Position numbers and translations under genes: made by a program
From: a virus
IMG/VR virus record: IMGVR_UViG_3300047678_000801
Location: 1 to 26,717 of that record
Reading direction: 5' to 3' (one strand)
Length of the DNA stretch: 26,717 nucleotides
Notes under the pieces: model-generated
The model's input: only the letters and a program-made list of their open reading frames with translations
Database searches by the model: none
Told to the model about the DNA's origin: nothing
Part shown: piece by piece, positions 7,601 through 15,127 of the stretch
Numbering within the stretch: position 1 is the stretch's first letter
How the letters are laid out: each line of letters starts with the position of its first letter

Positions 7601-8339
7601 CGTACTGCTTTTCGGCCACGACCGTATCGTAAACATACTCGCCCGCGCCCGGAATTAGGGTTATTTCCTTAATCTTATCTTCCAAATCGTAAGGCTTCTT
7701 GAGCGTGCGGCGCACCTCGAATGTAAAGTTAGGAATGCGGTTGCCGAAATCGCCCAGCGGGAAATCCTTGATCACCACATAAGCCATGCCGCGATATCCC
7801 GGCGTTTGCCCTGCCGGGAAAAATGAGGAGATAAACGTATCGGGCAGTTGCGTTTCATCGCCTAGATAAAGCGTGTAACTGCCTTGCGTTAAATCCAGCT
7901 GCTTACTATCCGCCCATACGCGCACCACCTCCGTAATCGGGCCTTCGCAAATCGCAATCGCCATGCTTGCGGTGTAGGTGTAGCTGGTAGTGGTGGTTTC
8001 AACGCTTCCACCACCGCCGCCGCCTTTACCGCCACCGGAGCTTTGCGTGGTGGTGGTGATATGTTCCTGAATAGGTTGCGACCAAATAATGTTACCGGCA
8101 ATGCGCGAATTGCCATACACCACGGGAATTGCTTTGCCGTAAGTAGAAGCTTGCACCATCAAATCGGTAACGCGCGAGCCTTCTTGACTTAGGCGGGTTT
8201 TGCCGGGGCCAAAAATAGCGCGATCGACAAAGCCGCCTAGAAATCCGCCCGCACCTCCGGCTACAGCGGCGAAAAATGTCCCTGCACCTAAAGAGGTGGC
8301 GGCGGAACTTGCCGCCGCTGCTAAAACTATTGCTGCCAT
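4617..8339 (-). CDS. GTA-like tail-tip / host-specificity protein with TIM-barrel domain
   Basis: Central baseplate or tail-hub protein, equivalent to gp15 of the Rhodobacter gene transfer agent. About 1,240 residues. The N-terminus (MAAIVLAAAASSAATSLGAG) and a Gly-rich stretch near residue 110 lead into a hub domain. Roughly residues 320-700 resemble the GTA TIM-barrel domain (WTVAGFTRATGHTLLTFGDG, YNVLFYPMVQVD, KPVWFSEVGFPSVDG). Residues about 740-920 resemble the phage tail-3 domain, followed by C-terminal beta modules. The start at 8339 (AAAGG upstream) was preferred over 8369. It overlaps the NlpC/P60 gene by 13 bases. Its position after DUF2460, DUF2163 and NlpC/P60 genes reproduces the GTA order gp12-gp15. 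Whether the TIM barrel hydrolyses glycans is not shown. Confidence 0.9.
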   Translation of the reverse strand: MAAIVLAAAASSAATSLGAGTFFAAVAGGAGGFLGGFVDRAIFGPGKTRLSQEGSRVTDLMVQASTYGKAIPVVYGNSRIAGNIIWSQPIQEHITTTTQSSGGGKGGGGGGSVETTTTSYTYTASMAIAICEGPITEVVRVWADSKQLDLTQGSYTLYLGDETQLPDTFISSFFPAGQTPGYRGMAYVVIKDFPLGDFGNRIPNFTFEVRRTLKKPYDLEDKIKEITLIPGAGEYVYDTVVAEKQYGQQDVSGNFVQGGKVNKLNQNNLNNKADLLVSLDNLKATLPNVEWISVVVNWYSDSVDPAVSIIKPAMEFDNQGARVTPDEWTVAGFTRATGHTLLTFGDGSPTFGGTPTDKSIIHLCQELKSRGYNVLFYPMVQVDTITPQAKPWRGRITPANSTAANGFFTRANGYAAFINWYANLQVGGVYLKNNIDGFMIGSELVGLTSYMSSPGVFPAIAQLKTLAASVKTAVGAGVKVMYGGDWSEYHSVNGWYNMDPLWSDSNIDVVAIDCYFPLTPDLPQTQIDYAAVYAGWTKDEGWDYYWSDSVNRTGKTFFSGPTYAWKNVKNWWNSTHTNPDTTTTAWTAKMKPVWFSEVGFPSVDGCANQPNVFIDPDSIESFYPRGSRGRVDFLAQRTALDASIDYLNAQNAIEANFVPRKFVWTWDARPFPFFPDLVSVWADGGNWKTGHWVQGKLGLSSLGQIVADLLKKVGYDSTMYDTSRLLDIVSGFVITNRQTVRSCLEQLASAYFFDCVESDGLLKFIKRGKVSSVSVDYTELVAGDSGDALSVTRTQELDLPRQVDVIYISRTADFQSGTQSSQRQTVKAVDYVTVNLPIVLSDQEAKVVSDVTLYNAWVGRVQYEFSLPPKYALVEPTDVITITKDGAAYLARVTGTKLVRNGQQDISAVAEDVSSYDFYNPAGTSSTNLQPPATISTSRLELMDLPAFPTDGATDAYLRYGVVGLGDNWGGSAVYRSDDGGANYALMQALTAQSTIGAVLNIIPAGTVYTWDNISTIDVLLTFGQLQSVTDIAVLNGGNVCVIGDEVIQFQTATLLDTNKYRLSGLLRGRLGTEWAVGSHIAGERFVMLTNALARELMASSGWGISKKFKPVTIGSTLGATTAQDFAYAARALKPYSPVHIMGSRSAGDLTINWKRRTRINGDWRDAVDIPLSEESEKYEVDILSGVTLKRTITGLTTPTALYTSAQQVTDFGSAQSSILVNVYQLSAAVGRGYVGVATL

Positions 8340-8767
8340 CTGAAAACCTTTAGAATTCGTAATTTCCAATCGTCATCGAGCCGATGCTCCACCACACGGC
8401 GGGCGGGCGCGAAACTGTGAATCATGCCAAGCGTGCCTTCGTAATCTGATAAAATGGCAAGGTGCTGCGGGTTTTCCCGCACTTTGAACAATCCCAAATC
8501 ACCGGAGCGGGCTTCCTCCACCGGCACTTCAAAAAGCAGGCCGGTGAGTTTTTCCGTAAGATATGCGCCATCCGGTTCACGCGAATATGTCACTTCATCA
8601 TATGCCGCCAGCTGCACGCCGTTTTTATCCTTCAGGCCCAGCTCATCCACCACGCCAACGACCAAGCCAAGGCAATCGCACCCTTTGCCCTTTAGCCGTG
8701 CCTGATGGTGAAACGGCGTACCCACCCATGCGCGGGCATGGCTTACAATGTCATTTGCTATGGTCAT
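8327..8767 (-). CDS. NlpC/P60 family tail peptidase (GTA gp14-like)
   Basis: A tail-associated cysteine peptidase expected to cut peptide cross-links in peptidoglycan during DNA entry. In 146 residues the catalytic set is visible: Cys32 in KGCDCLGL, His102 in PQHLAIL, and a third polar residue, probably His117 in MIHSF. The segment RSGDLGLFKV before the His is typical of the family. The ATG overlaps the stop of the DUF2163 gene (ATGA at 8764-8767) and its end overlaps the tail-tip gene, so these proteins are translated as a coupled set and probably assemble together at the tail tip. Confidence 0.92.
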   Translation of the reverse strand: MTIANDIVSHARAWVGTPFHHQARLKGKGCDCLGLVVGVVDELGLKDKNGVQLAAYDEVTYSREPDGAYLTEKLTGLLFEVPVEEARSGDLGLFKVRENPQHLAILSDYEGTLGMIHSFAPARRVVEHRLDDDWKLRILKVFRWQQ

Positions 8768-9624
8768 GCTGATTGCAGATCGTTAGAGGTTGCAGCGGTC
8801 GCCAGCATTTTATCCATGCCGGGAACGTAAGGTTCGCCGCGAAAATTCACGGCGTTGCTAAATTTGCTGAAGCAATTGTTAAAAGTTTTGTCGCAACCCG
8901 CGATGGCGTTGAAGGTGTCACCAACCGCAATATTGTTAGGCATTGGCAAAACCAGCGTGAATTGCTTATTGGAAAACTCTTTAATTTCCATCCTTCGGCC
9001 CGCGTTCGCGCCGGTAAGCCAGCGAATTTCACCACTGGAAAAATACCCAGCTGCTTGCGTCATGGAATTGCAGATAATTACTTGTCGGCTGGTAACAGTG
9101 TTGACCGTGCCGCCCACCGTGAAGCTGGCAAGATTTACCTTACAGCGCGTATCACCGAAAATGGCGCGGCATGTCGGACTATAAAGCTCAACAATATTTT
9201 GACTTAATTTCTGCGTCAGTCCGCGCACTTCTGCAATGAACTGGCTGTTTTTCAAGCTCACTTCGCCAAGCCAGCCGCGCCGGTGCGTGATCGTGCCTTG
9301 CGTTAAGTCGGTGACATTCACCATGAAAATTTCGATTTCGGCAAAATCATATTTCCCGGCCATGATATCCGCCTCGGTAATTGAAGCCGTATCCAGCACT
9401 CCCGCCACATCGAGATTATCGACACTAAACCTGTCTTTCGTTTCAATGCTGGTAGGTGAAAAGCCGGTGGCTGCTTTGTAAAGCTGGCTGCTTATGGTGA
9501 GGTCGGAAGTATGATCGGTAAAACCCATGACGGAGGTATCAACCAGCGTGAGCTTCCAGCAAATCGCAAGGCTGGTGACTTCACCGGCCAAATGCGCGTT
9601 TAAGGGTGATGATGCGGTTCTCAT
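8764..9624 (-). CDS. DUF2163 / BR0599-type tail-tip protein (GTA gp13-like)
   Basis: Structural component of the tail tip in GTA-like phages. The 286-residue product begins MRTASSPLNAHLAGEVTSLA, the usual DUF2163 start, and continues with the family pattern TLVDTSVMGFTDHTSDL, FSVDNLDVAGVLD and a C-terminal BR0599-like part with cysteines (YSPTCRAIFGDTRCKV, GCDKTFNNCFSKF). ATG at 9624 was chosen over the upstream 9657 because GGAG stands eight bases before it and it overlaps the DUF2460 stop (ATGA). The paired cysteines may bind metal, as in GTA hub proteins that carry an iron-sulphur cluster, but this is inference here. Confidence 0.9.
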   Translation of the reverse strand: MRTASSPLNAHLAGEVTSLAICWKLTLVDTSVMGFTDHTSDLTISSQLYKAATGFSPTSIETKDRFSVDNLDVAGVLDTASITEADIMAGKYDFAEIEIFMVNVTDLTQGTITHRRGWLGEVSLKNSQFIAEVRGLTQKLSQNIVELYSPTCRAIFGDTRCKVNLASFTVGGTVNTVTSRQVIICNSMTQAAGYFSSGEIRWLTGANAGRRMEIKEFSNKQFTLVLPMPNNIAVGDTFNAIAGCDKTFNNCFSKFSNAVNFRGEPYVPGMDKMLATAATSNDLQSA

Positions 9625-10223
9625 ATGCGTAACTCCACGATTGGTATTGCATCCCAAATGTAAATGCCGGGGCCATCCTGCCGAACGGCCAGCGTGTCGG
9701 TGTCAAAACGTGCTGGCACGTCAAAATCAAAATCGGCGCTTACCACCACCGTATTGCCCACCGCCGCCGCAAAGGTGATGATGCCGGTGGTTAAATCGAT
9801 AGTGAAACCGGAAACCTGCAACACGGCATTGAGATAGATTTTAACCGTACCGCTCACCGGCTTTTTGATTTCCCGGCTATAGCTGTTGCTGCCGCTGGTA
9901 TAGAGCTTGGTAAGCTGGAAAGCGGTAAGCACGCCGTTACCCGTGCCGATCACTTGCCCCACTGCCTGATAATCGCTCCAATCCTTGAAGCGGAAACCAT
10001 ACGCTTTGCCGAACCGGGCGCGGAAAAAGGCGATTGCCGCATCCATATCCGCCTTAACTTTAATGCCGGTGGAAATATCCCACCTCCCGCGCGACTTTTG
10101 CCAATTCACATTTCGCTGCTCAAACCCGCCTTGCGTGGTGACAATGCTGGTATTGAATTGCGGCCCGCCCGAAGCGCCATAAGCGATTTTCGGCGGGAAC
10201 TGGACTTCATGAAATGCGGGCAT
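9621..10223 (-). CDS. DUF2460 distal tail protein (GTA gp12-like)
   Basis: Distal tail protein that likely joins the tail tube to the tip. The 200-residue sequence matches DUF2460: FHEVQFPPKIAYGASGGPQF, IVTTQGGFEQRNVNWQKSRGRW, then ADMDAAIAFFRARFGKAYGFRFKDWSDY and the C-terminal beta module with IYLNAVLQVSGFTIDLTTGI. Its ATG shares a base with the TAA of the tape measure gene (TAATG), and its stop overlaps the DUF2163 start, so all tail-tip genes are translationally linked. Confidence 0.93.
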   Translation of the reverse strand: MPAFHEVQFPPKIAYGASGGPQFNTSIVTTQGGFEQRNVNWQKSRGRWDISTGIKVKADMDAAIAFFRARFGKAYGFRFKDWSDYQAVGQVIGTGNGVLTAFQLTKLYTSGSNSYSREIKKPVSGTVKIYLNAVLQVSGFTIDLTTGIITFAAAVGNTVVVSADFDFDVPARFDTDTLAVRQDGPGIYIWDAIPIVELRI

Positions 10224-12646
10224 TAGCTGTTCCTTGTGCGGTAGCGCTGCAAGCTTCCGGCGAACCGGGACATAATTTGCCCCTGCGATTCCATGAAACT
10301 ATCGGCGTTTGGTGTTGAAATATTAAAAGTCACGTTCATTCCGCTGCCCTTCATACCTTTAGGCAAAACGGTTTCGCCCTTCTGCAGGATGGCCGGGAAT
10401 TCATCGGGCATAAGGCCATTATGGAAGCGCGGCGCACCGGCGAATAAATGCGCTGGCACGGTGCGGCGGGTGGCAAGTGTTTCTCCCACCACGCCGCCCG
10501 AATGGAATAAGCTGCCAACCCATGACGCGGCGCTGCTAAATAAGCTGCCAAATATGCCGCTGCCACCGCTAGAAGCTCCTCCGGAAGCGGCGGAGCCGCC
10601 ACTACCGCCAAAAAGCCCGCCCAGCGCATTTGCAATAGGCCCGGTGACATTTTGCCGGATAAAGGCCCGGAGCAAATCTTTTTCGATATCCTGAATTAGA
10701 TCGCCAATTTTCTTGAATGAAAATTCGCCGCTTGAAACCATATCCACCAGCGTATCTTCAACCTTGCTGGCTGCGCTGCTAAATACCGTTTCAGCATTTT
10801 TTGCTGCGTTGGTTGCATCCGCGCCATAACGGTTTAAGGCACGCGCCGCGCCATCTTCCCATTTATCGCTATCCAGCTGCGCTTTATCATAAATGTTTTT
10901 GAGCTTTACCTTGTAAATCTGCTCCACCTTATCAACGTATTCCTCGTTGGCTTCGGTCGCGCCGCCCAAATCTTCGATTAGTTTTTCTTTCCAATCATCG
11001 AGCGCTTCTTTTGCCACTTCAAACGAAGGCTTGGTTTGCAGGATGCCTTGATTGATTTCTTCAATCGCGTGCTTATGTTTTTCCTGCGCGTCCGTTGCAT
11101 CTTTGGCGGCTTTTGATTCGTCGTAAATTGCCGCTGCAAGATCGGCTACCTTATCGCGCATTTCCTGCGTGGCTTCAGGATTTAGCTTATCAACTTCAGT
11201 TTGAACGGCTTTTTTGCGTGGGTCTAATCCTTCCACCACCTTGCGTTTTTGCAAGCTATCAATCAGCTTTTCGTTAGCTTCGGTTAGTTGGCGTGTTTCG
11301 CGGTTCGCCGTTTCCAAATATTTATCGTATTTGGTATCCGAAAGCTGGTCATTGAGCGCCTTCGCGCGTGCAATCGCTTCCTTATTGCTTTCGGTGGCTA
11401 AACCGTCCAGCTGCTTATTTACGCGGTCATGTTCCGCGATGATTTTATCACCATCGGTTTGCGTGGATTTTAGTAAATCATCGGAAAGCTTTTTGTTAAT
11501 GCCTTCAATTTTTTCTGCTTTGCCTTGCTCCACCGCAATTTCATGGTCGGCTTGTGCCTGTTTCTTTTCGGCCTGTTCTGCGGCAATTTTATCGTCAATT
11601 TCGGCTACGCGCTCCTTTGCTGCCGTATAAGCGGGATTATTCACCAACCCGAAAAGCAGGGTATCGTTACCAACGCCTTTGAGGAAATCGACTTTCTTTT
11701 GCTCGGCTTCACGCTGCTCATCGAGCGTGCCGCGCACACCTTTTTGAATTGCCGCCAGCCGGTTAGAAAGAAAATCCAGTGATTTATTTACCGCGCCGCT
11801 TTCGGCAATATTCGCACCAAACGCTTTTAGCAAATCATCCCATTCAACGCGCAGCCGGTGGGCCGAACCTGTTAGCCCGCCAGCTTCACCTTCGGAAGTG
11901 CCGCCAACCTTGCCCTTAACTTTTTCTAAAATGATGGCTAAGGCTTCACCTTCGCGGCCCGTATCCACAAGGCTTTTAATCATGTCGGCTTGCTGGCTGG
12001 TGAAGGTTACACCGGCTTTAGAAAGCGCGTTGATATTCTGCACGGGATCTTCGAGCAGCTTGCCAAATTTCAGAATGACGGAATTTAAGTCCGTTCCCAT
12101 GACCACCGATAAATCGGAAGCCAGCTTGATCGTTTCAAAAAAAGTATCGTGGCTTACGCCTTTGAAAGTAAGCAATTCAGCGGCGGCATTTTGGATTTCT
12201 TCATTGCCGCGCAGGGTGGAGCGTTCATAGGCTTCCGCGAATTCTGCAATCTCGCCTTTGGTCACACCGGCGGCATTACTGGTGGCTTTTAATACCGCTT
12301 GAAGGCGCAACTGCGCTTGCTCAAACTTTGCGTATTCCTTTAAGCCTTCCACCACCACATACGTTAAAGCGCCAATTGCAGCGGCGGCAGCAACACCAGC
12401 GGGGCCAAGTGCCGATAGAAATTGACCTGCACGGCCAGCTTCCCCGCCAAGCTCACGCATAACATCATGCGCTTGCTCACCTGCGGCGTTTAGCACCACC
12501 AATTCCTTAGAAGCCGGTTTGGTGGCTTCGCGGATTTTCTCTAGGGCTTTCTGGCCCTGTTCGCCGGTTAGCGTTAATTCACGGCGCACCTTATCGCCAT
12601 CAAGTACCGCTATCCGGATTGAAATGTTCTGTGTTGCTGTCGCCAT
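10223..12646 (-). CDS. Tail tape measure protein
   Basis: Sets tail length and passes through the tail tube with the DNA. The 807 residues show the usual layout: N-terminal Lys/Glu-rich helices, an Ala-rich hydrophobic segment near residues 83-103 (PAGVAAAAAIGALTYVVVEG), long coiled-coil heptads over most of the middle (for example AAEQAEKKQAQADHEIAVEQ), a Gly/Ser-rich stretch, and a conserved C-terminus (FHSGGVVGE, APRFHNGLMPDEFPAILQKG). Using the rule of about 1.5 angstrom per residue, the tail would be about 120 nm. The start lies inside the end of the T frame (47-base overlap) without a strong ribosome site, so expression is probably coupled to the G-T fusion. Confidence 0.93.
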   Translation of the reverse strand: MATATQNISIRIAVLDGDKVRRELTLTGEQGQKALEKIREATKPASKELVVLNAAGEQAHDVMRELGGEAGRAGQFLSALGPAGVAAAAAIGALTYVVVEGLKEYAKFEQAQLRLQAVLKATSNAAGVTKGEIAEFAEAYERSTLRGNEEIQNAAAELLTFKGVSHDTFFETIKLASDLSVVMGTDLNSVILKFGKLLEDPVQNINALSKAGVTFTSQQADMIKSLVDTGREGEALAIILEKVKGKVGGTSEGEAGGLTGSAHRLRVEWDDLLKAFGANIAESGAVNKSLDFLSNRLAAIQKGVRGTLDEQREAEQKKVDFLKGVGNDTLLFGLVNNPAYTAAKERVAEIDDKIAAEQAEKKQAQADHEIAVEQGKAEKIEGINKKLSDDLLKSTQTDGDKIIAEHDRVNKQLDGLATESNKEAIARAKALNDQLSDTKYDKYLETANRETRQLTEANEKLIDSLQKRKVVEGLDPRKKAVQTEVDKLNPEATQEMRDKVADLAAAIYDESKAAKDATDAQEKHKHAIEEINQGILQTKPSFEVAKEALDDWKEKLIEDLGGATEANEEYVDKVEQIYKVKLKNIYDKAQLDSDKWEDGAARALNRYGADATNAAKNAETVFSSAASKVEDTLVDMVSSGEFSFKKIGDLIQDIEKDLLRAFIRQNVTGPIANALGGLFGGSGGSAASGGASSGGSGIFGSLFSSAASWVGSLFHSGGVVGETLATRRTVPAHLFAGAPRFHNGLMPDEFPAILQKGETVLPKGMKGSGMNVTFNISTPNADSFMESQGQIMSRFAGSLQRYRTRNS

Positions 12647-12992
12647 TGTTTTTTACCGCTTCGCGTAAGCCTGATTCGGCGTATTCGAGCAAAAGCAAAA
12701 GCGCCTGGCTGTCATAGCCAAGCGCTTGTGTCATGCTCATGATTGTAGGGATTTCAAACCCAGCGATGGCACCACTGGGGTAGTATTTCAGCACGCTGCC
12801 GCCGCGCTGAACAAGCTCCCATGCTTCAAATCCCTCAATAGTTAGAGGCTCATTTTTGAAGTAAGGGCAAAACTCCCCGGTTAGCGGGTCGCTTTTACCT
12901 TCGCTGCACGGGAGGTTTTCCGCGATGCAGCCTTGGCAGTAGGAAGGCCCGCCGCTGAAGTGCCAGTTGCACCGGGCCTTGATTCGTTTCCC
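12600..12992 (-). CDS. T domain of the tail assembly chaperone, read only after a -1 frameshift (G-T fusion)
   Basis: C-terminal part of a G-T fusion made when about a fraction of ribosomes slip back one base at GGGAAAC (12992-12986) while translating the G gene. The fusion would have about 131 residues from G and 128 from this frame (259 aa). The T part continues KRIKARCNWHFSGGPSYCQG and holds four cysteines (YCQGC, LPC, EFC), a conserved-looking helix around EPLTIEGFEAWELVQRGG, and a C-terminus ending in NPDSGT. In lambda the equivalent fusion binds the tape measure and recruits tail-tube subunits. The frame has no well-placed start of its own, in keeping with frameshift-only expression. 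Confidence 0.8.
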   Translation of the reverse strand, partial: GKRIKARCNWHFSGGPSYCQGCIAENLPCSEGKSDPLTGEFCPYFKNEPLTIEGFEAWELVQRGGSVLKYYPSGAIAGFEIPTIMSMTQALGYDSQALLLLLEYAESGLREAVKNNGDSNTEHFNPDSGT

Positions 12993-13378
12993 TCGACTTC
13001 CAATGCAAAATACGAGGTGGTATATTGCTTCCAGAAATCTTGCCCGACAAACCAGATATCCATTAAATCGGAAATGCTTTGATCGGTAACGGGTGCTGGT
13101 GCATCGCCCGCCGCATTCATTACGCCTTCCCATTCAATAACACCGGCCACGGCCAACGCCTTGACCAGCAATGCTTCGGACATGCCATAACGCATATCTT
13201 CATTCTGCAGGTTAGGCCGGATAGTTCCGGCTTCCTCTGCCTGAAGCGCTTTTATCTGCTTAATGACATTGGATTGCGCGGCGTTCATGATCGCCGTGGA
13301 AAGCGGGCGAACGCGCACCCGCACACCGGATGGTAAATCCATCCAATACGGCTCTTTCTTTAAGTTTAGTCTTAACAT
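12881..13378 (-). CDS. Tail assembly chaperone G-like protein
   Basis: Non-structural chaperone of tail assembly, made from the zero frame. The 165-residue protein has a conserved folded N-terminal part (beta-rich start MLRLNLKKEPYWMDLPSGVR, then helices RPLSTAIMNAAQSNVIKQI and MSEALLVKALAVAGVIEWEG) and a basic, Ala-rich tail (KAASRKTSRAAKVKATR) produced only when the ribosome does not slip. It lies between the tail tube and tape measure genes, the fixed position of G in siphoviruses. A frameshift signal near codon 130 joins it to the T frame. Confidence 0.85.
   Translation of the reverse strand: MLRLNLKKEPYWMDLPSGVRVRVRPLSTAIMNAAQSNVIKQIKALQAEEAGTIRPNLQNEDMRYGMSEALLVKALAVAGVIEWEGVMNAAGDAPAPVTDQSISDLMDIWFVGQDFWKQYTTSYFALEVEGNESRPGATGTSAAGLPTAKAASRKTSRAAKVKATR
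12944..12992 (-). promoter_or_regulatory. Programmed -1 ribosomal frameshift signal (slippery heptamer plus hairpin)
   Basis: The slippery heptamer G GGA AAC occupies 12992-12986 in the correct register of the G frame (codons GAG GGA AAC). Five bases later a hairpin begins: AAGGCCCG (12980-12973) pairs perfectly with CGGGCCTT (12951-12944), and inside it GTGC (12972-12969) pairs with GCAC (12963-12960), leaving an eight-base bulge. Lambda uses GGGAAAG at the same gene. Slippery site, spacer and structure together are the classic -1 signal. Confidence 0.88.
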
Positions 13379-13390
13379 AATCCCTCCTGT

Positions 13391-14665
13391 TTATGGGTAG
13401 CTGGTAACGTCGTTTTTCAGCACGACGGTTGCTGACTTGCTCATTGCGTCATCGTAAACGCCCTGCCAATTGAAGCTGCATTGCACCCCACCGGGGCCAC
13501 TCACCGGAATGCGCGGGCGCGGCAAATAAACTTCGTGGAAAGTCCATGTGAGTGAGAAGTTATTGCCATCCAAACCCGCCATTTTATAGGCAAGCTCAAG
13601 CTCGATGGCGTTATTGTTGATCGCGTCATCCACCAGCACGGTATCGGCAAAGCGAACATCGATGCTGCCGGTGATATTCACGGTGGTAGGGTCAACACCA
13701 TCAATCAACCCGTCATTGCGGATAGTCGGCACGGTTTGCATGCCGTTGGCATAGGTGAATTGTGCGCCGGTGATATTTGCCAGCGCCGCGCTGTTACGTT
13801 TGATTGAGCCGTTAAACTGGCTAAATGGTTTGTAAATGCGGTTGGTTGGCGTGCCGCCTTGCGATGATGTGAAGCGGGTTTCACCTTGCGCGATGATATT
13901 CAGTGTGGCATTCGCCGCGCCGGAGCGCTGGAAGTTCAGCGCCATCGAATTCAGCATGCACCCCGTATGAACGAAATAGGCAGGCACGTTTGCATGGCCT
14001 ATTTCTGCCGCAAATGACGGTAGAGAAGCCGAACCGCTAATAAAGGTATGGGTATAGCCGCCGCCCGATAAAGTAGCGCCGCTAGGCACGCCATTGACGT
14101 TGCCGGATGCCAGAGTAAAGGCATTACCCGCGCCGCCTACCACGTCATACACCACGCCTAGCTGTGTGCCGCCCACGTTTGAATAAGTGGCCGGTGTTAC
14201 CAGCGGATTGACGGAAGCATTCAAATCCGTTGCCAGCTGCGTAAGCGTAGCAGCCAAGCTGCCGCCGATATTCGTTTGGGCCGTGGTTGCGCCAGATGCA
14301 ACAAATGTCCAAACCACGCCGTTAATCGTAATGGTATGGCCCGCGCTTGGATTCACGGTGAAAACAATATTGCCGGTTGCCGCCACACCCGCCGAAGTCG
14401 GATTGCCTAGGAGCAGTTGAAGCCAGCGGCCAAAATCGCGGGCTTCGACCGGCACAACCATATTGCCGGTGTCGTTAATCACGTCGCGGAAAGGCGCACG
14501 CGGCTCACGGCCTTGCCCCAGCAATTCCGAGGAAATGAGGTTTTGCTCGGCGCTGATATCCGATGAATTAAACGCGAATTTCTCCCAGTTACCTGTTGGC
14601 TTTACGCCGTAGGAACCTTCTTTTAAGGCAAGCAATGACGCTGCCGAACCGTAGGAACGGGCCAT
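13391..14665 (-). CDS. Phage tail tube (major tail) protein with inserted beta-domain
   Basis: Forms the hexameric rings of the tail tube. The 424-residue protein starts MARSYGSAASLLALKEGSYG and has tube-type sequence at both ends (SSELLGQGREPRAPFRDVIN; the region from AEIGHANVPAYFVHTGCM to FNWQGVYDDAMSKSATVVL). Roughly residues 98-210 form a separate beta-rich module (HTITINGVVWTFVASG, GGSLAATLTQLATDLNAS, GGAGNAFTLASGN) that recurs in other phage structural proteins and probably projects from the tube. The length, about 110 residues above a plain tube protein, fits an insertion. AAGGAG lies six bases before the ATG. It sits between the tail terminator and the G/G-T genes. Confidence 0.88.
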   Translation of the reverse strand: MARSYGSAASLLALKEGSYGVKPTGNWEKFAFNSSDISAEQNLISSELLGQGREPRAPFRDVINDTGNMVVPVEARDFGRWLQLLLGNPTSAGVAATGNIVFTVNPSAGHTITINGVVWTFVASGATTAQTNIGGSLAATLTQLATDLNASVNPLVTPATYSNVGGTQLGVVYDVVGGAGNAFTLASGNVNGVPSGATLSGGGYTHTFISGSASLPSFAAEIGHANVPAYFVHTGCMLNSMALNFQRSGAANATLNIIAQGETRFTSSQGGTPTNRIYKPFSQFNGSIKRNSAALANITGAQFTYANGMQTVPTIRNDGLIDGVDPTTVNITGSIDVRFADTVLVDDAINNNAIELELAYKMAGLDGNNFSLTWTFHEVYLPRPRIPVSGPGGVQCSFNWQGVYDDAMSKSATVVLKNDVTSYP

Positions 14666-14689
14666 AATATTCTCCTTGTTATGTTAAAA

Positions 14690-15127
14690 TTAATTAAGTG
14701 GGTCGTTGGTGTAGAATCGCACCATGATTTGAACAGTTGCCAGCCGAACGCTTGCAGCGCCTTCGATTGGTTCCTCCTCATAATCGGGTGATCTGGCCTC
14801 AACCCACTCGGCAAGGCCATCAAGGGTGCGATTTGCGTTTATGATGCTGCCAATACCCACCAGCAACGTATCGAGCGCGGTATCACGCGCAGCGGAATCG
14901 GGGTTTTGCACCATCGCTTCCAGCGTAATAATATGCTCGTAAATATAAGTTAGCGGCGATAGCAACACTTCGGGTTCTTCGCTGGCGCCATCGTGCATGC
15001 TGATAATGCCACCAGAGGTAATCTTCTGCGGCTTATCAAGATTGCGATACACTTTGACCGTCGCGCCTTCCAACGCTTTTATTTTCGTGTAAAAGGCGCT
15101 TAAAACTTGCTCACGTTTGCTCGTCAT
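14690..15127 (-). CDS. Tail terminator / minor tail protein
   Basis: Probably the gpU-like protein that caps the tail tube and joins it to the head connector. The 145-residue sequence fits the family seen in rhizobial-type phages at this position: N-terminal helix SKREQVLSAFYTKIKALEGA, a beta-strand run, ISMHDGASEEPEVLLSPLTY, a second helix, and the C-terminal strand AATVQIMVRF-like (VRLATVQIMVRF). GGAGG nine bases upstream fixes the ATG at 15127, and the gene overlaps its upstream neighbour by 17 bases. Related entries are sometimes misnamed acyl-CoA transferase. Position between DUF6441-like and tail tube genes supports the call. Confidence 0.7.
   Translation of the reverse strand: MTSKREQVLSAFYTKIKALEGATVKVYRNLDKPQKITSGGIISMHDGASEEPEVLLSPLTYIYEHIITLEAMVQNPDSAARDTALDTLLVGIGSIINANRTLDGLAEWVEARSPDYEEEPIEGAASVRLATVQIMVRFYTNDPLN

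Noticed and set aside
10351-10650. Minus-strand alternative frame in the tape measure gene
   Set aside because: Composition reflects Ala/Gly-rich coding in another frame of the tape measure C-terminus.
12993-13133. Upstream part of the T frame as an independent gene start
   Set aside because: This section overlaps the G gene in another frame and has poor protein character. The T frame is better explained by -1 slippage at 12986-12992.
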